A stretch of 64,000 nucleotides of DNA. Origin: a virus. A model generated the notes under the pieces. That model was not told the origin of the DNA. It did no database searches and saw nothing but the letters and a program-made list of their open reading frames with translations. The position numbers and the translations under genes are program-made. Every line of letters begins with the position of its first letter. Within the stretch, counting starts at the first letter, position 1. Shown here piece by piece: positions 27,787 through 34,943 of this stretch. The stretch covers positions 1 to 64,000 of IMG/VR virus record IMGVR_UViG_3300049048_000052; one strand, 5' to 3'.

Positions 27787-28082
27787 AGCTTTAACTTAGT
27801 CAATAAAGTCTTTATCATCTTGAGGGGTACTATATTAAGACTGGCTACTATAGTAGAAGGATAACCCGGTACCGTGTTTGAGCTTAATTCAAGTAGCTTA
27901 CCTTCCTTGTCATATAGAGAGAATCTGCATTCTACTGTACTCCCTATAGTCTCTTGGGGGAGTTCAAAGTCCTTGAACTCTAGAGGCTCGTTTGCCTTAA
28001 CTAATTGTGCAAACAGTATAGTAGGTAAAATGGTAACTTCGTAGATTAGAATGTAATCTTCTAAGGGATTGGGCCTACTCAT
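27783..28082 (-). CDS. Small protein at the end of the baseplate cluster
   Basis: The 99-residue product is mostly beta-strand in character with no known motif. Its stop overlaps the stop of the convergent giant gene by 4 bp, and its start overlaps the preceding gene by 8 nt, so it is co-translated. A minor baseplate role is possible from position. Confidence 0.55.
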   Translation of the reverse strand: MSRPNPLEDYILIYEVTILPTILFAQLVKANEPLEFKDFELPQETIGSTVECRFSLYDKEGKLLELSSNTVPGYPSTIVASLNIVPLKMIKTLLTKLKL

Positions 28083-28350
28083 ATATTGACTGACTATCCT
28101 TGTATGTAAAAGAGAATGAGGTTATACCTTTCTGTAATAGTATAGAGGATATTATCGAGGCTATGTCCAAAACATCATGCCAGTCCTCATACTCTATGAG
28201 TAGAACAAAGTACTCCTCATAGTTCTCTTTTACCTCTACTGCTATGTAGGTATCTATATTATTTAGTACCTCTTCTAAAGCAATGGGTAGATCACCAGTA
28301 GACTGAATGTCCTCTACTGTGATATAGGCTTTATCAAATAAATTACTCAT
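28075..28350 (-). CDS. Small acidic protein of unknown function
   Basis: The 91-residue product is acidic, starting MSNLFDKAYITVEDIQ. It overlaps the next gene by 8 nt. No family is recognised. Alternating hydrophobic stretches suggest a small alpha/beta fold. Confidence 0.55.
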   Translation of the reverse strand: MSNLFDKAYITVEDIQSTGDLPIALEEVLNNIDTYIAVEVKENYEEYFVLLIEYEDWHDVLDIASIISSILLQKGITSFSFTYKDSQSIYE

Positions 28351-28373
28351 TGTGTATTCGTTTGGTTGTTGTG

Positions 28374-28637
28374 TTATTTGGTGTACCCAATCTTCTTTAG
28401 AATGGAACCTATTAATAATTGTAGTACATATAAGTTAGCGGCCCAGTTATAGCCCACGCCTTTCCTAGTTCTACGTATAAGGGATGTGCGAAAGGTTCTA
28501 AGGTGTATAGATTCCTCTAGATAGAAGAGATCTATAAGGAATTGTATTGTCTCCCTAGGGGTCATTCCTAGTTCACTGGATATACTATCTAGTTTGTCCT
28601 TATATGTATCGGTAAGTGAGATTCTTGTTCTATACAT
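28374..28637 (-). CDS. Small protein with ribbon-helix-helix-like N terminus
   Basis: The 87-residue product starts MYRTRISLTDTYKDKLDSISSELGMTPRETIQFLIDLFYLEE. The first 45 residues fit a ribbon-helix-helix pattern: a short strand followed by two helices separated by a Gly-Met turn. The rest is basic with a hydrophobic C-terminal helix. RHH proteins are small dimeric DNA-binding regulators, but placement among baseplate genes makes a regulatory role uncertain. Confidence 0.55.
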   Translation of the reverse strand: MYRTRISLTDTYKDKLDSISSELGMTPRETIQFLIDLFYLEESIHLRTFRTSLIRRTRKGVGYNWAANLYVLQLLIGSILKKIGYTK

Positions 28638-28639
28638 AT

Positions 28640-29734
28640 TTATGTGAGGGAGAAGTTTTGACCTTCCCTACCATTATAGTTTTCCATGTACTTAGGAGGT
28701 ACTCCTGTATTCCAGAAGTTGGACATGAGACCTGATTGACCTGGAGGTAACCATAGGGCACTCCCTGTTACCGTAGCAGGATGAACTAATATCTCAGGCT
28801 CTTGATCCATTTCTGCAGGTTGCACTACCCTAGAGACTTCCTTACCAAAGAATTCTACCTTTGCATTGGTAGGGGCAGTAGAAGTAGGTCCGGGCCAGGT
28901 GATTTGTAGGTAGGGCTTATGTAGAGTTATTAGGCCACTAACAGGAACCCCATTAGTGTCAGTTGGGGAGGACTTCATTAGTATGGTAAATGGGTGATCA
29001 GATGTCACCTGGGCCGCTACCGCTTTACCGCCAAATACTTGTATGGAATAGGGCACAGGTAAATTACCCCATTGTTTACATGTAATAGTAAGGGTGTCAT
29101 TAGCAGGGTTACGATTGAAACCTCCAGGAGGTGGTGGACCCGGTGGATCAGCCTCTGGTGTAACTACAGTACTTCCTACTTGAAACCCAGGAGGTCTACC
29201 TGTAGTAAGAGGATCAATACCAGGATCCACGGCTGGCATAGCTATAGGGCAACTAGGATTAGTAGAACGTAATCCGCTAACTTGAAGGATATCATAAGGC
29301 CTGTCCCATCTGACCTCCCCTATCTTCTCACCTGTAAATGAGATGGCTAAGTAGAAACGATTACGGCTATACTCCCACTTGCGGAAGTAGTCATGCGTCT
29401 CAGTATTACTAGAGTAGAACTCATGTTCAGTAAACTTAGTCAGCAGTTGGTAATAATTCGTACCAGCATACTCCTCTTCAAACCTACCTAGATCAACTAG
29501 ATCTAAACGATCGTCATCGTTATTGGTAAACTCAAGGGATGAGAATGTACGTGCATAAGGCGTACCGTCCTGTAGGGCTAATTGGCTGGATACTTCCCAG
29601 TCTGACTTTAGCTGTCCTACATGCACATTAAAGGCGGCCCTGGTCATAGTACTGGGACCACTAGAACTAAAGGAAGGCATCCCAGGTAAACTGGGTTCGT
29701 CTACCTGGGGTAAGCTGAATTTATCTAAGGTCAT
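28640..29734 (-). CDS. Baseplate-cluster structural protein with Pro-rich linker
   Basis: The product has 364 residues. The N-terminal 150 include an acidic, aromatic-rich domain. Residues about 165-215 form a Pro/Gly linker (EADPPGPPPPGG), and the rest is beta-rich. The stop of the PAAR-like gene upstream is 2 nt from this start, so both belong to one translational unit. A spike-associated or baseplate-wedge role is suggested by context. No family is recognised. Confidence 0.6.
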   Translation of the reverse strand: MTLDKFSLPQVDEPSLPGMPSFSSSGPSTMTRAAFNVHVGQLKSDWEVSSQLALQDGTPYARTFSSLEFTNNDDDRLDLVDLGRFEEEYAGTNYYQLLTKFTEHEFYSSNTETHDYFRKWEYSRNRFYLAISFTGEKIGEVRWDRPYDILQVSGLRSTNPSCPIAMPAVDPGIDPLTTGRPPGFQVGSTVVTPEADPPGPPPPGGFNRNPANDTLTITCKQWGNLPVPYSIQVFGGKAVAAQVTSDHPFTILMKSSPTDTNGVPVSGLITLHKPYLQITWPGPTSTAPTNAKVEFFGKEVSRVVQPAEMDQEPEILVHPATVTGSALWLPPGQSGLMSNFWNTGVPPKYMENYNGREGQNFSLT

Positions 29735-29736
29735 GA

Positions 29737-30006
29737 TTAATCATCTATAAATGTATCTTTTGAGGATGTCATTATCTTACCGCATACCACCTTATCCTTC
29801 CGACGTACTATTGGTCTGCTATCACAGAACCTCCTCTTACTCCCAGTTATAATGGGGCCTGGTACAGTCTTATCTAGAAGACGTGCTAGACCCCTGCTGT
29901 TAACAAAGGTAGTACGAGAGGCAGTGAGCACGGGACCTGATGGTACAAGGGGCTCACATATAGATTGCACCTTATCTAAGAGACGTACAGCACCTAAACC
30001 GAACAT
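29737..30006 (-). CDS. PAAR-like spike-tip protein
   Basis: The 89-residue product consists of repeated strands of the type 'G-P-I-x-T-G-S-x-x-x-F-x-x-S-R-P-x-x-R-x-x-D-K-V-x-C-G', seen twice: about residues 20-45 and 50-82. This is the repeat pattern of PAAR proteins, which form a sharp cone capping the central spike of contractile injection systems and usually bind one metal ion. It overlaps the upstream spike gene by 13 nt. Cys19, Cys61 and Cys75 could be metal ligands in place of the usual His, which I cannot verify. Confidence 0.7.
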   Translation of the reverse strand: MFGLGAVRLLDKVQSICEPLVPSGPVLTASRTTFVNSRGLARLLDKTVPGPIITGSKRRFCDSRPIVRRKDKVVCGKIMTSSKDTFIDD

Positions 30007-30332
30007 GACTGATCTCCTCTAAGTATAGAGTCAGCCTGCTCCTGCATACTGAGTTGGTCTAGATATTGATCAAGGGTGCCCTCTTGTTTATGGAGGGTAC
30101 AGTCCTCGATGAAAGAAGGATCACAGTTATCAAAGGTAAGAGAACTGTCCATTACTAGGTTACGTGCAGCCTTTATATGGATGTCCCCATTAGCCATTAA
30201 TGAGATGCTGGAGCCCCCTGCCTTTAAGGTAAAGGATAGTTCTTCTGTCCCATCCACTAATATCATCCTCTCTATATGAATAAGCTTGCTTAATATAGTT
30301 AGTAAGTCTAACTGCTGTTGATCTTCTTTCAT
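29994..30332 (-). CDS. Putative central spike or hub-associated protein
   Basis: The product has 112 residues. The middle reads SISLMANGDIHIKAARNLVMDSS, resembling the NGDI-x-I repeat strands of gp5/VgrG-type spike beta-helices. The N terminus is a short helical domain. It directly precedes and overlaps the PAAR-like gene, as expected for a spike whose tip is the next product. It is much shorter than VgrG or gp5, so it may be only the spike stem. Confidence 0.6.
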   Translation of the reverse strand: MKEDQQQLDLLTILSKLIHIERMILVDGTEELSFTLKAGGSSISLMANGDIHIKAARNLVMDSSLTFDNCDPSFIEDCTLHKQEGTLDQYLDQLSMQEQADSILRGDQSCSV

Positions 30333-30376
30333 ATGTACGCTTAATCCCTTTGATGAATGCTTTCCTCTTGTCCATA

Positions 30377-30826
30377 CTAGCCTATGTTGACTATATCTCT
30401 ATGTAAATCGGTTAAGGTCTTATAAGAAGATATGGAGGCTCCCTTGAGGGTAAGACTAGACACACTAGGACTACTGTCGGCGCTAATGGTAAAGCTCTGG
30501 GTCATATTATGTAGCTTGATGACTACATACTTGTTATCCAGGGTTCCAATAAGGAAAGGCTTCTGGTGAGACTCAGGAACTACTAGGGAACCCTGATGAG
30601 GTCCAGGTCCCTTGTTGATAAGACCGTTGGTAAGGATGATAGTGAAGTCCTTAAGATCAAGGATATCTAATACTGAATCATAAGTACTATCCTCATGCTT
30701 AATTAGTAGTGAGGATATAGGTGCATCCCCTTCAAACTGAAAGGAGACAAGCGATATGGGATCCATGTAGAAATGGGGATTCAACATGGGAAATACAGAT
30801 AGGCTTAGGTCAAATGTTTGAGTCAT
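30377..30826 (-). CDS. First gene of baseplate/spike cluster, unknown function
   Basis: The product has 149 residues and is beta-rich, with regularly spaced hydrophobic strands and few charged clusters. It begins the minus-strand cluster and is transcribed away from the divergent region at 30827-31241. The fold looks like a structural domain. A baseplate role is inferred from the spike genes that follow. Confidence 0.55.
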   Translation of the reverse strand: MTQTFDLSLSVFPMLNPHFYMDPISLVSFQFEGDAPISSLLIKHEDSTYDSVLDILDLKDFTIILTNGLINKGPGPHQGSLVVPESHQKPFLIGTLDNKYVVIKLHNMTQSFTISADSSPSVSSLTLKGASISSYKTLTDLHRDIVNIG

Positions 30827-31241
30827 AAGATTAAGTGTCTTATATAAAAGGTTTATACTTATTAGATAATATGGATAGAGGGGTATATGTTGGGCCCTTC
30901 TAGCTTCATATTACTGTAAAAATTATATGGTATTTTTATAGATCGTTATTGAGAGGTTTTCTCTATTGGTATAGCCAATAGGGATATAAGGTTTAGCTCT
31001 TGTTTATCTAGGGTAAGTCTTATGTATACCTGAGCTTCTAAAAAGGGGAATTTTTGTTAGGATTCTCTTAGGTATTATGTGGGGGTAGGTACTCCCCCCT
31101 GGGGGGTCGGCCTGATTCATTTATTAGGATAGAGGAATTCGATGGATTCCTTGTATATCCTGATTAATGATTGGGTCAGCATATGAGTAATGGGTCCTCA
31201 CGGGCCCTTTACTTGTAGTGTAACCCTAGGAGGGTACGAAC
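30827..31241. promoter_or_regulatory. Divergent control region between late and plus-strand gene blocks
   Basis: 415 bp without a gene. It is AT-rich near 30840-30960 and contains inverted repeats: CTATTGGtatagCCAATAG near 30963-30982 and CCCCCCtGGGGGG near 31094-31107. A GGGTCC/GGGCCC hairpin at about 31193-31211 could end upstream transcription. The region must hold promoters in both directions. The repeats are candidate operator or terminator sites, but I see no consensus -35/-10 pair that I trust. Confidence 0.5.
31223..31235 (+). promoter_or_regulatory. Shine-Dalgarno hairpin (class 1, ACC/GGT)
   Basis: ACCCT-AGG-AGGGT: a 5-bp stem with loop AGG that buries the Shine-Dalgarno. Six bases separate it from the ATG of the 139-residue gene. 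Confidence 0.7.
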
Positions 31242-31661
31242 ATGAAGCGTTACCAAGTGACACAAGCACAACTACTCAACCAAGTCTCCCAAGACCTGGC
31301 TGACTGGTGTTGGCTTGAGCCTGGTGCCGACTACCACCAAGGTGAGATCGTCTGGCTGCCAGACACTCACCCTCTGGTAGGTACTGTGGGTAGCTGTCTC
31401 ACTGAAGTTGCTGACCGGGAGCCTGTCTCCTGTGACAGCTTCAGTGACAAGGTGTTCTACTTCGGCATGACCGGAGTAGCACTGGCAGTGGCTGTGCTTG
31501 GTGGTGTAGTTGTACTACACGGCTTGCTCTCCTCTGTACCTACTAACGTAGGGCAGAGCCTGGGCAAGCGTAGCCACTTCTACGCCTCCTTCGTTGACGG
31601 TCAACCAGCCTGTGAGCTGCTTGATCTCAACGGGGATAATATCCCTGACATCTGCGACTAG
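31242..31661 (+). CDS. Single-span membrane protein
   Basis: The 139-residue product has a hydrophobic span at about 75-100 (FGMTGVALAVAVLGGVVVLHGLL). The C-terminal part ends in DLNGDNIPDICD, resembling a calcium-binding dockerin-like loop. Arg is mostly CGT and codons are GC-rich, unlike the AGA/AGG-rich structural genes, suggesting high expression. It is the first gene of the plus-strand block. Function unknown. Confidence 0.65.
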   Translation: MKRYQVTQAQLLNQVSQDLADWCWLEPGADYHQGEIVWLPDTHPLVGTVGSCLTEVADREPVSCDSFSDKVFYFGMTGVALAVAVLGGVVVLHGLLSSVPTNVGQSLGKRSHFYASFVDGQPACELLDLNGDNIPDICD

Positions 31662-31668
31662 TAGGTGT

Positions 31669-31704
31669 CATAAGAAAAGGCCTATATGGCCCTTTTCTTA
31701 TGTT
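31669..31704 (+). terminator. Hairpin terminator
   Basis: AAGAAAAGG pairs with CCTTTTCTT across a short GC core just after the 139-residue gene. The 3' arm supplies the U-rich tract. Confidence 0.8.
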
Positions 31705-31721
31705 TATAGAGGAATACTCTC

Positions 31722-31877
31722 ATGGCTACTCACATCCGTTTCTGCCTGTACGCATTGGTGATTGTGTATAGTACACCTGTGGCTCTGGTCCGTGTGTACT
31801 ATACACACACCTGCTTGGTACAGGTCCAAGTACAAGAATACATCTGCCAAGAGGTAGATGAAGATATGCCTTATTAA
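31722..31877 (+). CDS. Small protein with hydrophobic N terminus (51 residues)
   Basis: The frame starts MATHIRFCLYALVIVYSTPVALV and ends QEVDEDMPY. The first 25 residues form a signal or membrane segment. The rest is Cys- and Val-rich and acidic. A GAGG precedes the ATG by nine bases. It is flanked on both sides by terminators like its neighbours, which supports it as a real gene. Confidence 0.6.
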   Translation: MATHIRFCLYALVIVYSTPVALVRVYYTHTCLVQVQVQEYICQEVDEDMPY

Positions 31878-31886
31878 CCCCTCCTA

Positions 31887-31931
31887 GGACAAAGGGCTCT
31901 CCACAGGGCCCTTTTCTTGTACCTTTTGTCC
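31887..31931 (+). terminator. Hairpin terminator
   Basis: A GACAAAGGGC and GGCCC/TTTTGTC arrangement forms a stem followed by TTTTCTTGT after the 51-residue gene. Confidence 0.75.
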
Positions 31932-31940
31932 TAGGAGGGC
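31928..31940 (+). promoter_or_regulatory. Shine-Dalgarno hairpin (class 1, GTC/GGC with wobble)
   Basis: GTCCT-AGG-AGGGC: 5 bp including one T.G wobble. It precedes the 71-residue gene by six bases. Confidence 0.65.
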
Positions 31941-31946
31941 AAGAAT

Positions 31947-32162
31947 ATGTTTAAGTTTCCTGGTAAGTCTGATAAGTCTTCTCAGTTCAAAGAGGACATG
32001 GTCAAGGTGACCATGGCTGCCGAATTGGCCAACTTAGAGGGGCAGGCAGGGGAGGATTACCTCTTGTTCTGTACTCCAGAGCCTGAGGTTACCTCCGCTG
32101 ATCACCTGCTTGATGCAGGTGCTCCGCCTGCTAAACCTACCGGGTGGAATCCCATAGTCTAG
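31947..32162 (+). CDS. Small acidic protein of unknown function
   Basis: The 71-residue product starts MFKFPGKSDKSSQFKED and ends in a Pro-rich tail. No motif is recognised. It is an independently terminated unit with its own Shine-Dalgarno hairpin. Confidence 0.6.
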   Translation: MFKFPGKSDKSSQFKEDMVKVTMAAELANLEGQAGEDYLLFCTPEPEVTSADHLLDAGAPPAKPTGWNPIV

Positions 32163-32170
32163 GTTAAGTA

Positions 32171-32198
32171 ACAAAAGGGTCAGCAATGGCCCTTTTGT
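32171..32198 (+). terminator. Hairpin terminator
   Basis: ACAAAAGGG pairs with CCCTTTTGT around a 10-nt loop. Confidence 0.85.
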
Positions 32199-32206
32199 TA
32201 TCTTTA

Positions 32207-32219
32207 GTCCTAGGAGGAC
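32207..32219 (+). promoter_or_regulatory. Shine-Dalgarno hairpin (class 1, GTC/GAC)
   Basis: GTCCT-AGG-AGGAC, a perfect 5-bp stem, six bases before the ATG of the 92-residue gene. Confidence 0.7.
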
Positions 32220-32225
32220 ATCACA

Positions 32226-32504
32226 ATGGGTTACATTATCTCTTTGTTCCTTGGTGCTCTGTTGGGTGGTGGGTCTGCTGCTAGCGTTCTCATCATCCGT
32301 CATCGTGCTTCTATGGAACGTATGGGTCTTATGGTAGCGGATACCCGTGCTCAGCTCCGCGCTGAGATCAAATACCGGGGTCTCCTGGTAGAAGAGTCTC
32401 GACACTATAAGCAGTTGGAATACCTTGTGGATAAGCATCTAAATGATGCTGACTCCACTAAGGAGGACCTACATGATGCTTATCGTGAGCGTCTGGGTCT
32501 CTAA
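32226..32504 (+). CDS. N-terminally membrane-anchored helical protein
   Basis: The product has 92 residues. The N-terminal segment MGYIISLFLGALLGGGSAASVLII is a membrane anchor. The remainder is a charged helix likely to form a coiled coil. It resembles the protein at 33057-33440 in layout and in its first residues (M-x-G-Y-I-I-S). This architecture is shared by inner-membrane spanin subunits, but no outer partner gene is evident. Confidence 0.6.
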   Translation: MGYIISLFLGALLGGGSAASVLIIRHRASMERMGLMVADTRAQLRAEIKYRGLLVEESRHYKQLEYLVDKHLNDADSTKEDLHDAYRERLGL

Positions 32505-32511
32505 TTAAACT

Positions 32512-32538
32512 AAAAGGGCCTTCATTGGCCCTTTCTTT
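32512..32538 (+). terminator. Hairpin terminator
   Basis: AAAGGGCC pairs with GGCCCTTT, followed by CTTTAT, right after the 92-residue gene. Confidence 0.85.
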
Positions 32539-32605
32539 ATCTTAAATAGCAACAATAAGGGGCTTGTTCCCTTTGAGCTATTCCCTAGGAACATTAACAC
32601 AAAGA

Positions 32606-32629
32606 TAGGCCTAATGGCCTTTTTCTTAG
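32606..32629 (+). terminator. Second hairpin terminator in the same gap
   Basis: AGGCC...GGCCT followed by TTTTTCTT. This gap therefore holds two terminators, possibly the remnant of a lost gene between them. Confidence 0.65.
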
Positions 32630-32635
32630 TTGTTA

Positions 32636-32648
32636 GTCCTAGGAGGAC
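32636..32648 (+). promoter_or_regulatory. Shine-Dalgarno hairpin (class 1, GTC/GAC)
   Basis: GTCCT-AGG-AGGAC, six bases before the ATG of the 112-residue gene. Confidence 0.7.
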
Positions 32649-32654
32649 ACAGTT

Positions 32655-32993
32655 ATGCCTACGACCTACCTGACCGTAGCTCGCCTTTGCTCTTGGTATC
32701 ATCTCGCCTACCTCCTTGAGGAGCGGGAACAGATCAAGAGTGAGATTGATACAATCAATGGACTCTATAAGAGTCTACATTGTGTTAATGCCCGTAAGGC
32801 GGGTAAGCGATATCAGAGGGAAGTACACCATACTCTGCGCATTGTGGATCGTAAGATCCGCCGTGAGTTAGAAGAATTGGAGTGCTTCTTACTCCACGGT
32901 CGGCTACCAGCACCGCCACCAAAAGGTGTGAATGTGCTGGGTGCTATGAGATTATATATGGATCAGTGTGTAAGCACCTCCGTTAATCCATAG
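32655..32993 (+). CDS. Small helical protein of unknown function
   Basis: The 112-residue product is basic and largely helical (about residues 10-80, with repeated charged heptads) and ends in a Pro-rich loop (LPAPPPKG). It has its own Shine-Dalgarno hairpin and terminator. No family is recognised. Confidence 0.6.
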   Translation: MPTTYLTVARLCSWYHLAYLLEEREQIKSEIDTINGLYKSLHCVNARKAGKRYQREVHHTLRIVDRKIRRELEELECFLLHGRLPAPPPKGVNVLGAMRLYMDQCVSTSVNP

Positions 32994-33000
32994 TAGATAA

Positions 33001-33032
33001 CAAGAGAGGGCCTTCATCGGCCCTTTTCTTGT
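33001..33032 (+). terminator. Hairpin terminator
   Basis: AGGGCC pairs with GGCCCT, extended outward by CAAGA/TCTTG. Confidence 0.85.
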
Positions 33033-33036
33033 TCTA

Positions 33037-33051
33037 TAGCCTAGGAGGCTA
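33037..33051 (+). promoter_or_regulatory. Shine-Dalgarno hairpin (class 1, AGC/GCT)
   Basis: TAGCCT-AGG-AGGCTA, a 6-bp stem. It is the only copy with AGC/GCT outer pairs, a compensatory variant of GTC/GAC. It lies five bases from the ATG. Confidence 0.72.
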
Positions 33052-33056
33052 AGTAT

Positions 33057-33440
33057 ATGATCGGCTACATCATCTCCGCTCTATTGTCCGCTGGCACGGT
33101 GTTAGGGGTAACCCTAACAGTAATCCAGGCTAAGGATGATAAGATTGAGCAGCTACAAAGCATGCTCAATCATGAGGTAAAGATGAAAACCCTAGCTGAC
33201 CAGTTTGCTGAGGTTTGTCTCGATGGTCGAGATCAGGCCCAGCAATGCTCTGATAAGTACTGGGAAGATCTTCAGAGAGCTAACACTCTCCTGAAGAAGT
33301 ACCAGGAGCTTAACGGTGCTAATGGTCGGTTAGAGTCAGCCCTAAGAGAGCGTATTGCTCTCTTGGAGGAACAGCTAGAAACACTAAAGAGTATTCATGA
33401 ATTGGATACTCTCCATGTGAGAAGGCTGGACCTGAACTAA
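33057..33440 (+). CDS. Membrane-anchored coiled-coil protein (spanin-like layout)
   Basis: The product has 127 residues. The membrane anchor is at about 2-22 (IGYIISALLSAGTVLGVTLTV), followed by around 100 residues of heptad-rich helix (KIEQLQSMLNHE..., RIALLEEQLETL). It shares anchor layout with the protein at 32226. Such a layout matches inner-membrane spanins or tethered coiled coils. Without a lipoprotein partner the lysis role is only a suggestion. Confidence 0.62.
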   Translation: MIGYIISALLSAGTVLGVTLTVIQAKDDKIEQLQSMLNHEVKMKTLADQFAEVCLDGRDQAQQCSDKYWEDLQRANTLLKKYQELNGANGRLESALRERIALLEEQLETLKSIHELDTLHVRRLDLN

Positions 33441-33443
33441 CAC

Positions 33444-33523
33444 AATAAAAGGATTGTTGAGGTGGATCGCTACAGGCTATTCCACTCTCTACAGGAATAG
33501 GACCTCAATGGTCCTTTTATTGT
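33444..33523 (+). terminator. Compound long-hairpin terminator
   Basis: The outer stem AATAAAAGGA/TCCTTTTATT encloses a second stem, TTGAGGT/ACCTCAA, and about 40 nt of inner sequence. It is much larger than neighbouring terminators and could be a structured RNA. Confidence 0.7.
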
Positions 33524-33541
33524 TCTATTGGAGATACTCCT

Positions 33542-33733
33542 ATGTCTATTATTCACCATCCGCCGACTAACACTTTCTTTCTACATGCAAATGGACAGCT
33601 AACTCCACTAACATATCAGGATCTAATCCTGCTCTGTGTTATGTATGGGGTTAGTTGGATTCGGTTGCTCTCTATATATAAGTTGGCAGATGGATTAACT
33701 AATACTAGGTTGCGGTCCAAATACGGACTGTAA
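33542..33733 (+). CDS. Small hydrophobic protein of unknown function
   Basis: The 63-residue product has a moderately hydrophobic centre (YQDLILLCVMYGVSWIRLLSIY) that may be a membrane or interface helix. The ribosome site is GGAG eight bases before the ATG, without the class 1 hairpin. It has its own terminator. Confidence 0.55.
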   Translation: MSIIHHPPTNTFFLHANGQLTPLTYQDLILLCVMYGVSWIRLLSIYKLADGLTNTRLRSKYGL

Positions 33734-33739
33734 TCTAGA

Positions 33740-33760
33740 TGAGGGCCTAAGGGCCCTCTT
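33740..33760 (+). terminator. Hairpin terminator
   Basis: GAGGGCC-taa-GGGCCCTC followed by TTATTAGTT. Confidence 0.8.
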
Positions 33761-33771
33761 ATTAGTTGTTA

Positions 33772-33784
33772 GTCCTAGGAGGAC
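33772..33784 (+). promoter_or_regulatory. Shine-Dalgarno hairpin (class 1, GTC/GAC)
   Basis: GTCCT-AGG-AGGAC, with the ATG at 33787. Its presence decides that start over an upstream in-frame TTG at 33766, which would lie before it. Confidence 0.72.
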
Positions 33785-33786
33785 CT

Positions 33787-34086
33787 ATGCAATATAAGAT
33801 CGCCAACATCGACCTGTTCCGCTCCATGACCTCTTGGATGTGCCTGCAGCATCCTTGGGATGGTGGTGAACTGGTGGAGCTGACTGGAGACGAGTTTGAT
33901 CTACTGGTCTACTCTCTAGATCTCACATGGGGTCTAAAAGAGGAGGATGATACCTTCGCTATCTTCCTGGAGGAGATAGATGAGATGATTGCATCTCAAG
34001 AGAAGTATCGCTCTTGTCCTAAGATGCGTGACCATATCCCAGAGCCTATCGACTGGGATGACCTGGATAGCTTGTTAGACTTCTAG
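33787..34086 (+). CDS. Small acidic protein of unknown function
   Basis: The 99-residue product starts MQYKIANIDLFRSMTSWM and is strongly acidic towards the C terminus (IDWDDLDSLLDF). High negative charge and small size are typical of phage proteins that inhibit or mimic DNA-binding partners. That is speculation here. It is an independent unit with hairpin start and terminator. Confidence 0.6.
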   Translation: MQYKIANIDLFRSMTSWMCLQHPWDGGELVELTGDEFDLLVYSLDLTWGLKEEDDTFAIFLEEIDEMIASQEKYRSCPKMRDHIPEPIDWDDLDSLLDF

Positions 34087-34090
34087 GTAG

Positions 34091-34126
34091 ACTAATAATA
34101 GGGCTAGCAATGGCCCTATTATTAGT
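34091..34126 (+). terminator. Hairpin terminator
   Basis: A 13-bp perfect stem (ACTAATAATAGGG with its complement) around a 10-nt loop. Confidence 0.85.
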
Positions 34127-34131
34127 TGTTA

Positions 34132-34144
34132 ACCCTAGGAGGGT
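34132..34144 (+). promoter_or_regulatory. Shine-Dalgarno hairpin (class 1, ACC/GGT)
   Basis: ACCCT-AGG-AGGGT, three bases before the ATG at 34148. Confidence 0.7.
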
Positions 34145-34147
34145 AGT

Positions 34148-34321
34148 ATGGATTACGTTATGATCTGTGATGCTAACGGCATGGTAGATTCTATCCCGGA
34201 TGATGAGACACTTGATAAGACAGTTGATGCCTTGATCAACCCTCTCGAATGGGGTGAGGAGTCTGCCATTAACCGCAACACCATTGCGGCATACCCTCTA
34301 GTTATCAATACTGCTAACTAG
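34148..34321 (+). CDS. Small acidic protein (57 residues)
   Basis: The frame starts MDYVMICDANGMVDSIPDDE and ends YPLVINTAN. It lies between a class 1 Shine-Dalgarno hairpin and a terminator, the same format as its neighbours, which is the main support that it is expressed. No family is recognised. Confidence 0.65.
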   Translation: MDYVMICDANGMVDSIPDDETLDKTVDALINPLEWGEESAINRNTIAAYPLVINTAN

Positions 34322-34326
34322 GATAA

Positions 34327-34357
34327 GACATAAGGAGGGCTTTGGCCCTTTTTATGT
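34327..34357 (+). terminator. Hairpin terminator
   Basis: GGGC-ttt-GGCCC with outer GACATAA/TTATGTT pairing and a TTTTT run. Confidence 0.75.
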
Positions 34358-34363
34358 TCTATT

Positions 34364-34376
34364 GTCCTAGGAGGAC
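34364..34376 (+). promoter_or_regulatory. Shine-Dalgarno hairpin (class 1, GTC/GAC)
   Basis: GTCCT-AGG-AGGAC, six bases before the ATG of the 148-residue gene. Confidence 0.7.
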
Positions 34377-34382
34377 TTCGAT

Positions 34383-34829
34383 ATGTCTACCAAACTCGCT
34401 AAGCTTTACAATGTACAAGCCAAGCTGATGGAGGAACTCAATGAGCTGCAAGGCTTCTTGGGTTGCTTCCATAGCGTGGCTATGCTGCGTAGGCTAGATG
34501 AGCGTGAGGATCTTCTTATAAGTCTGCTCAGGTTAGTCGAGGATAATATCCAGACTGAACTGAACATATTAGATAATATAGATAACCTTGCGGGTATCGG
34601 TGGCAAGGGCGGTAGGATCCACTTCTACGTTAAAGCAGAGGTGGATACTAACGTTGGTGAGATTGAGTATGATGGAGGATTCTTCGGAGACCTCTCTCAG
34701 GATCGTACTCAGTGGTCCCGCTCTAAGCAGGCTAGGCTTCATGGAGGACACAAGTGCCTCAAGAAGTGGAAGCGCTCAGGGCGCTATGCTCGCCGTATGA
34801 CTAACCGTATTGACAAGTACGCCTGTTAG
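34383..34829 (+). CDS. Helical protein with basic C terminus, unknown function
   Basis: The product has 148 residues. The first 65 form a likely helical hairpin. A glycine-rich loop (AGIGGKGGRIHFYVKAE) follows. The last 40 residues are strongly basic (RSKQARLHGGHKCLKKWKRSGRYARR), suggesting nucleic-acid binding. It is a single-gene unit. No family is recognised. Confidence 0.6.
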   Translation: MSTKLAKLYNVQAKLMEELNELQGFLGCFHSVAMLRRLDEREDLLISLLRLVEDNIQTELNILDNIDNLAGIGGKGGRIHFYVKAEVDTNVGEIEYDGGFFGDLSQDRTQWSRSKQARLHGGHKCLKKWKRSGRYARRMTNRIDKYAC

Positions 34830-34837
34830 TCAACACT

Positions 34838-34922
34838 AATAAAAGGGTTGTAGTGATCACCACTACAGACTAAGTCCAATTCACCTCAGGACTAGGGCCA
34901 ACTATGGCCCTTTTATTAGTTT
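34838..34922 (+). terminator. Compound long-hairpin terminator
   Basis: The outer stem AATAAAAGGG/CCCTTTTATT encloses an inner hairpin GTAGTGatCACTAC and about 35 nt more. This is the second such enlarged terminator, after the one at 33444. Confidence 0.7.
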
Positions 34923-34943
34923 ACAGTCTAGGAGAGTACTAGT

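Noticed and set aside
30190-30375. A 61-codon minus-strand frame overlapping the 112-residue spike gene
   Set aside because: It overlaps the spike frame by 143 nt in another phase, has only a weak ribosome site, and the spike frame has the clearer domain pattern.
33766-33786. Upstream TTG start for the 33787 gene
   Set aside because: It would place the start before the class 1 Shine-Dalgarno hairpin, which clearly belongs to the later ATG.
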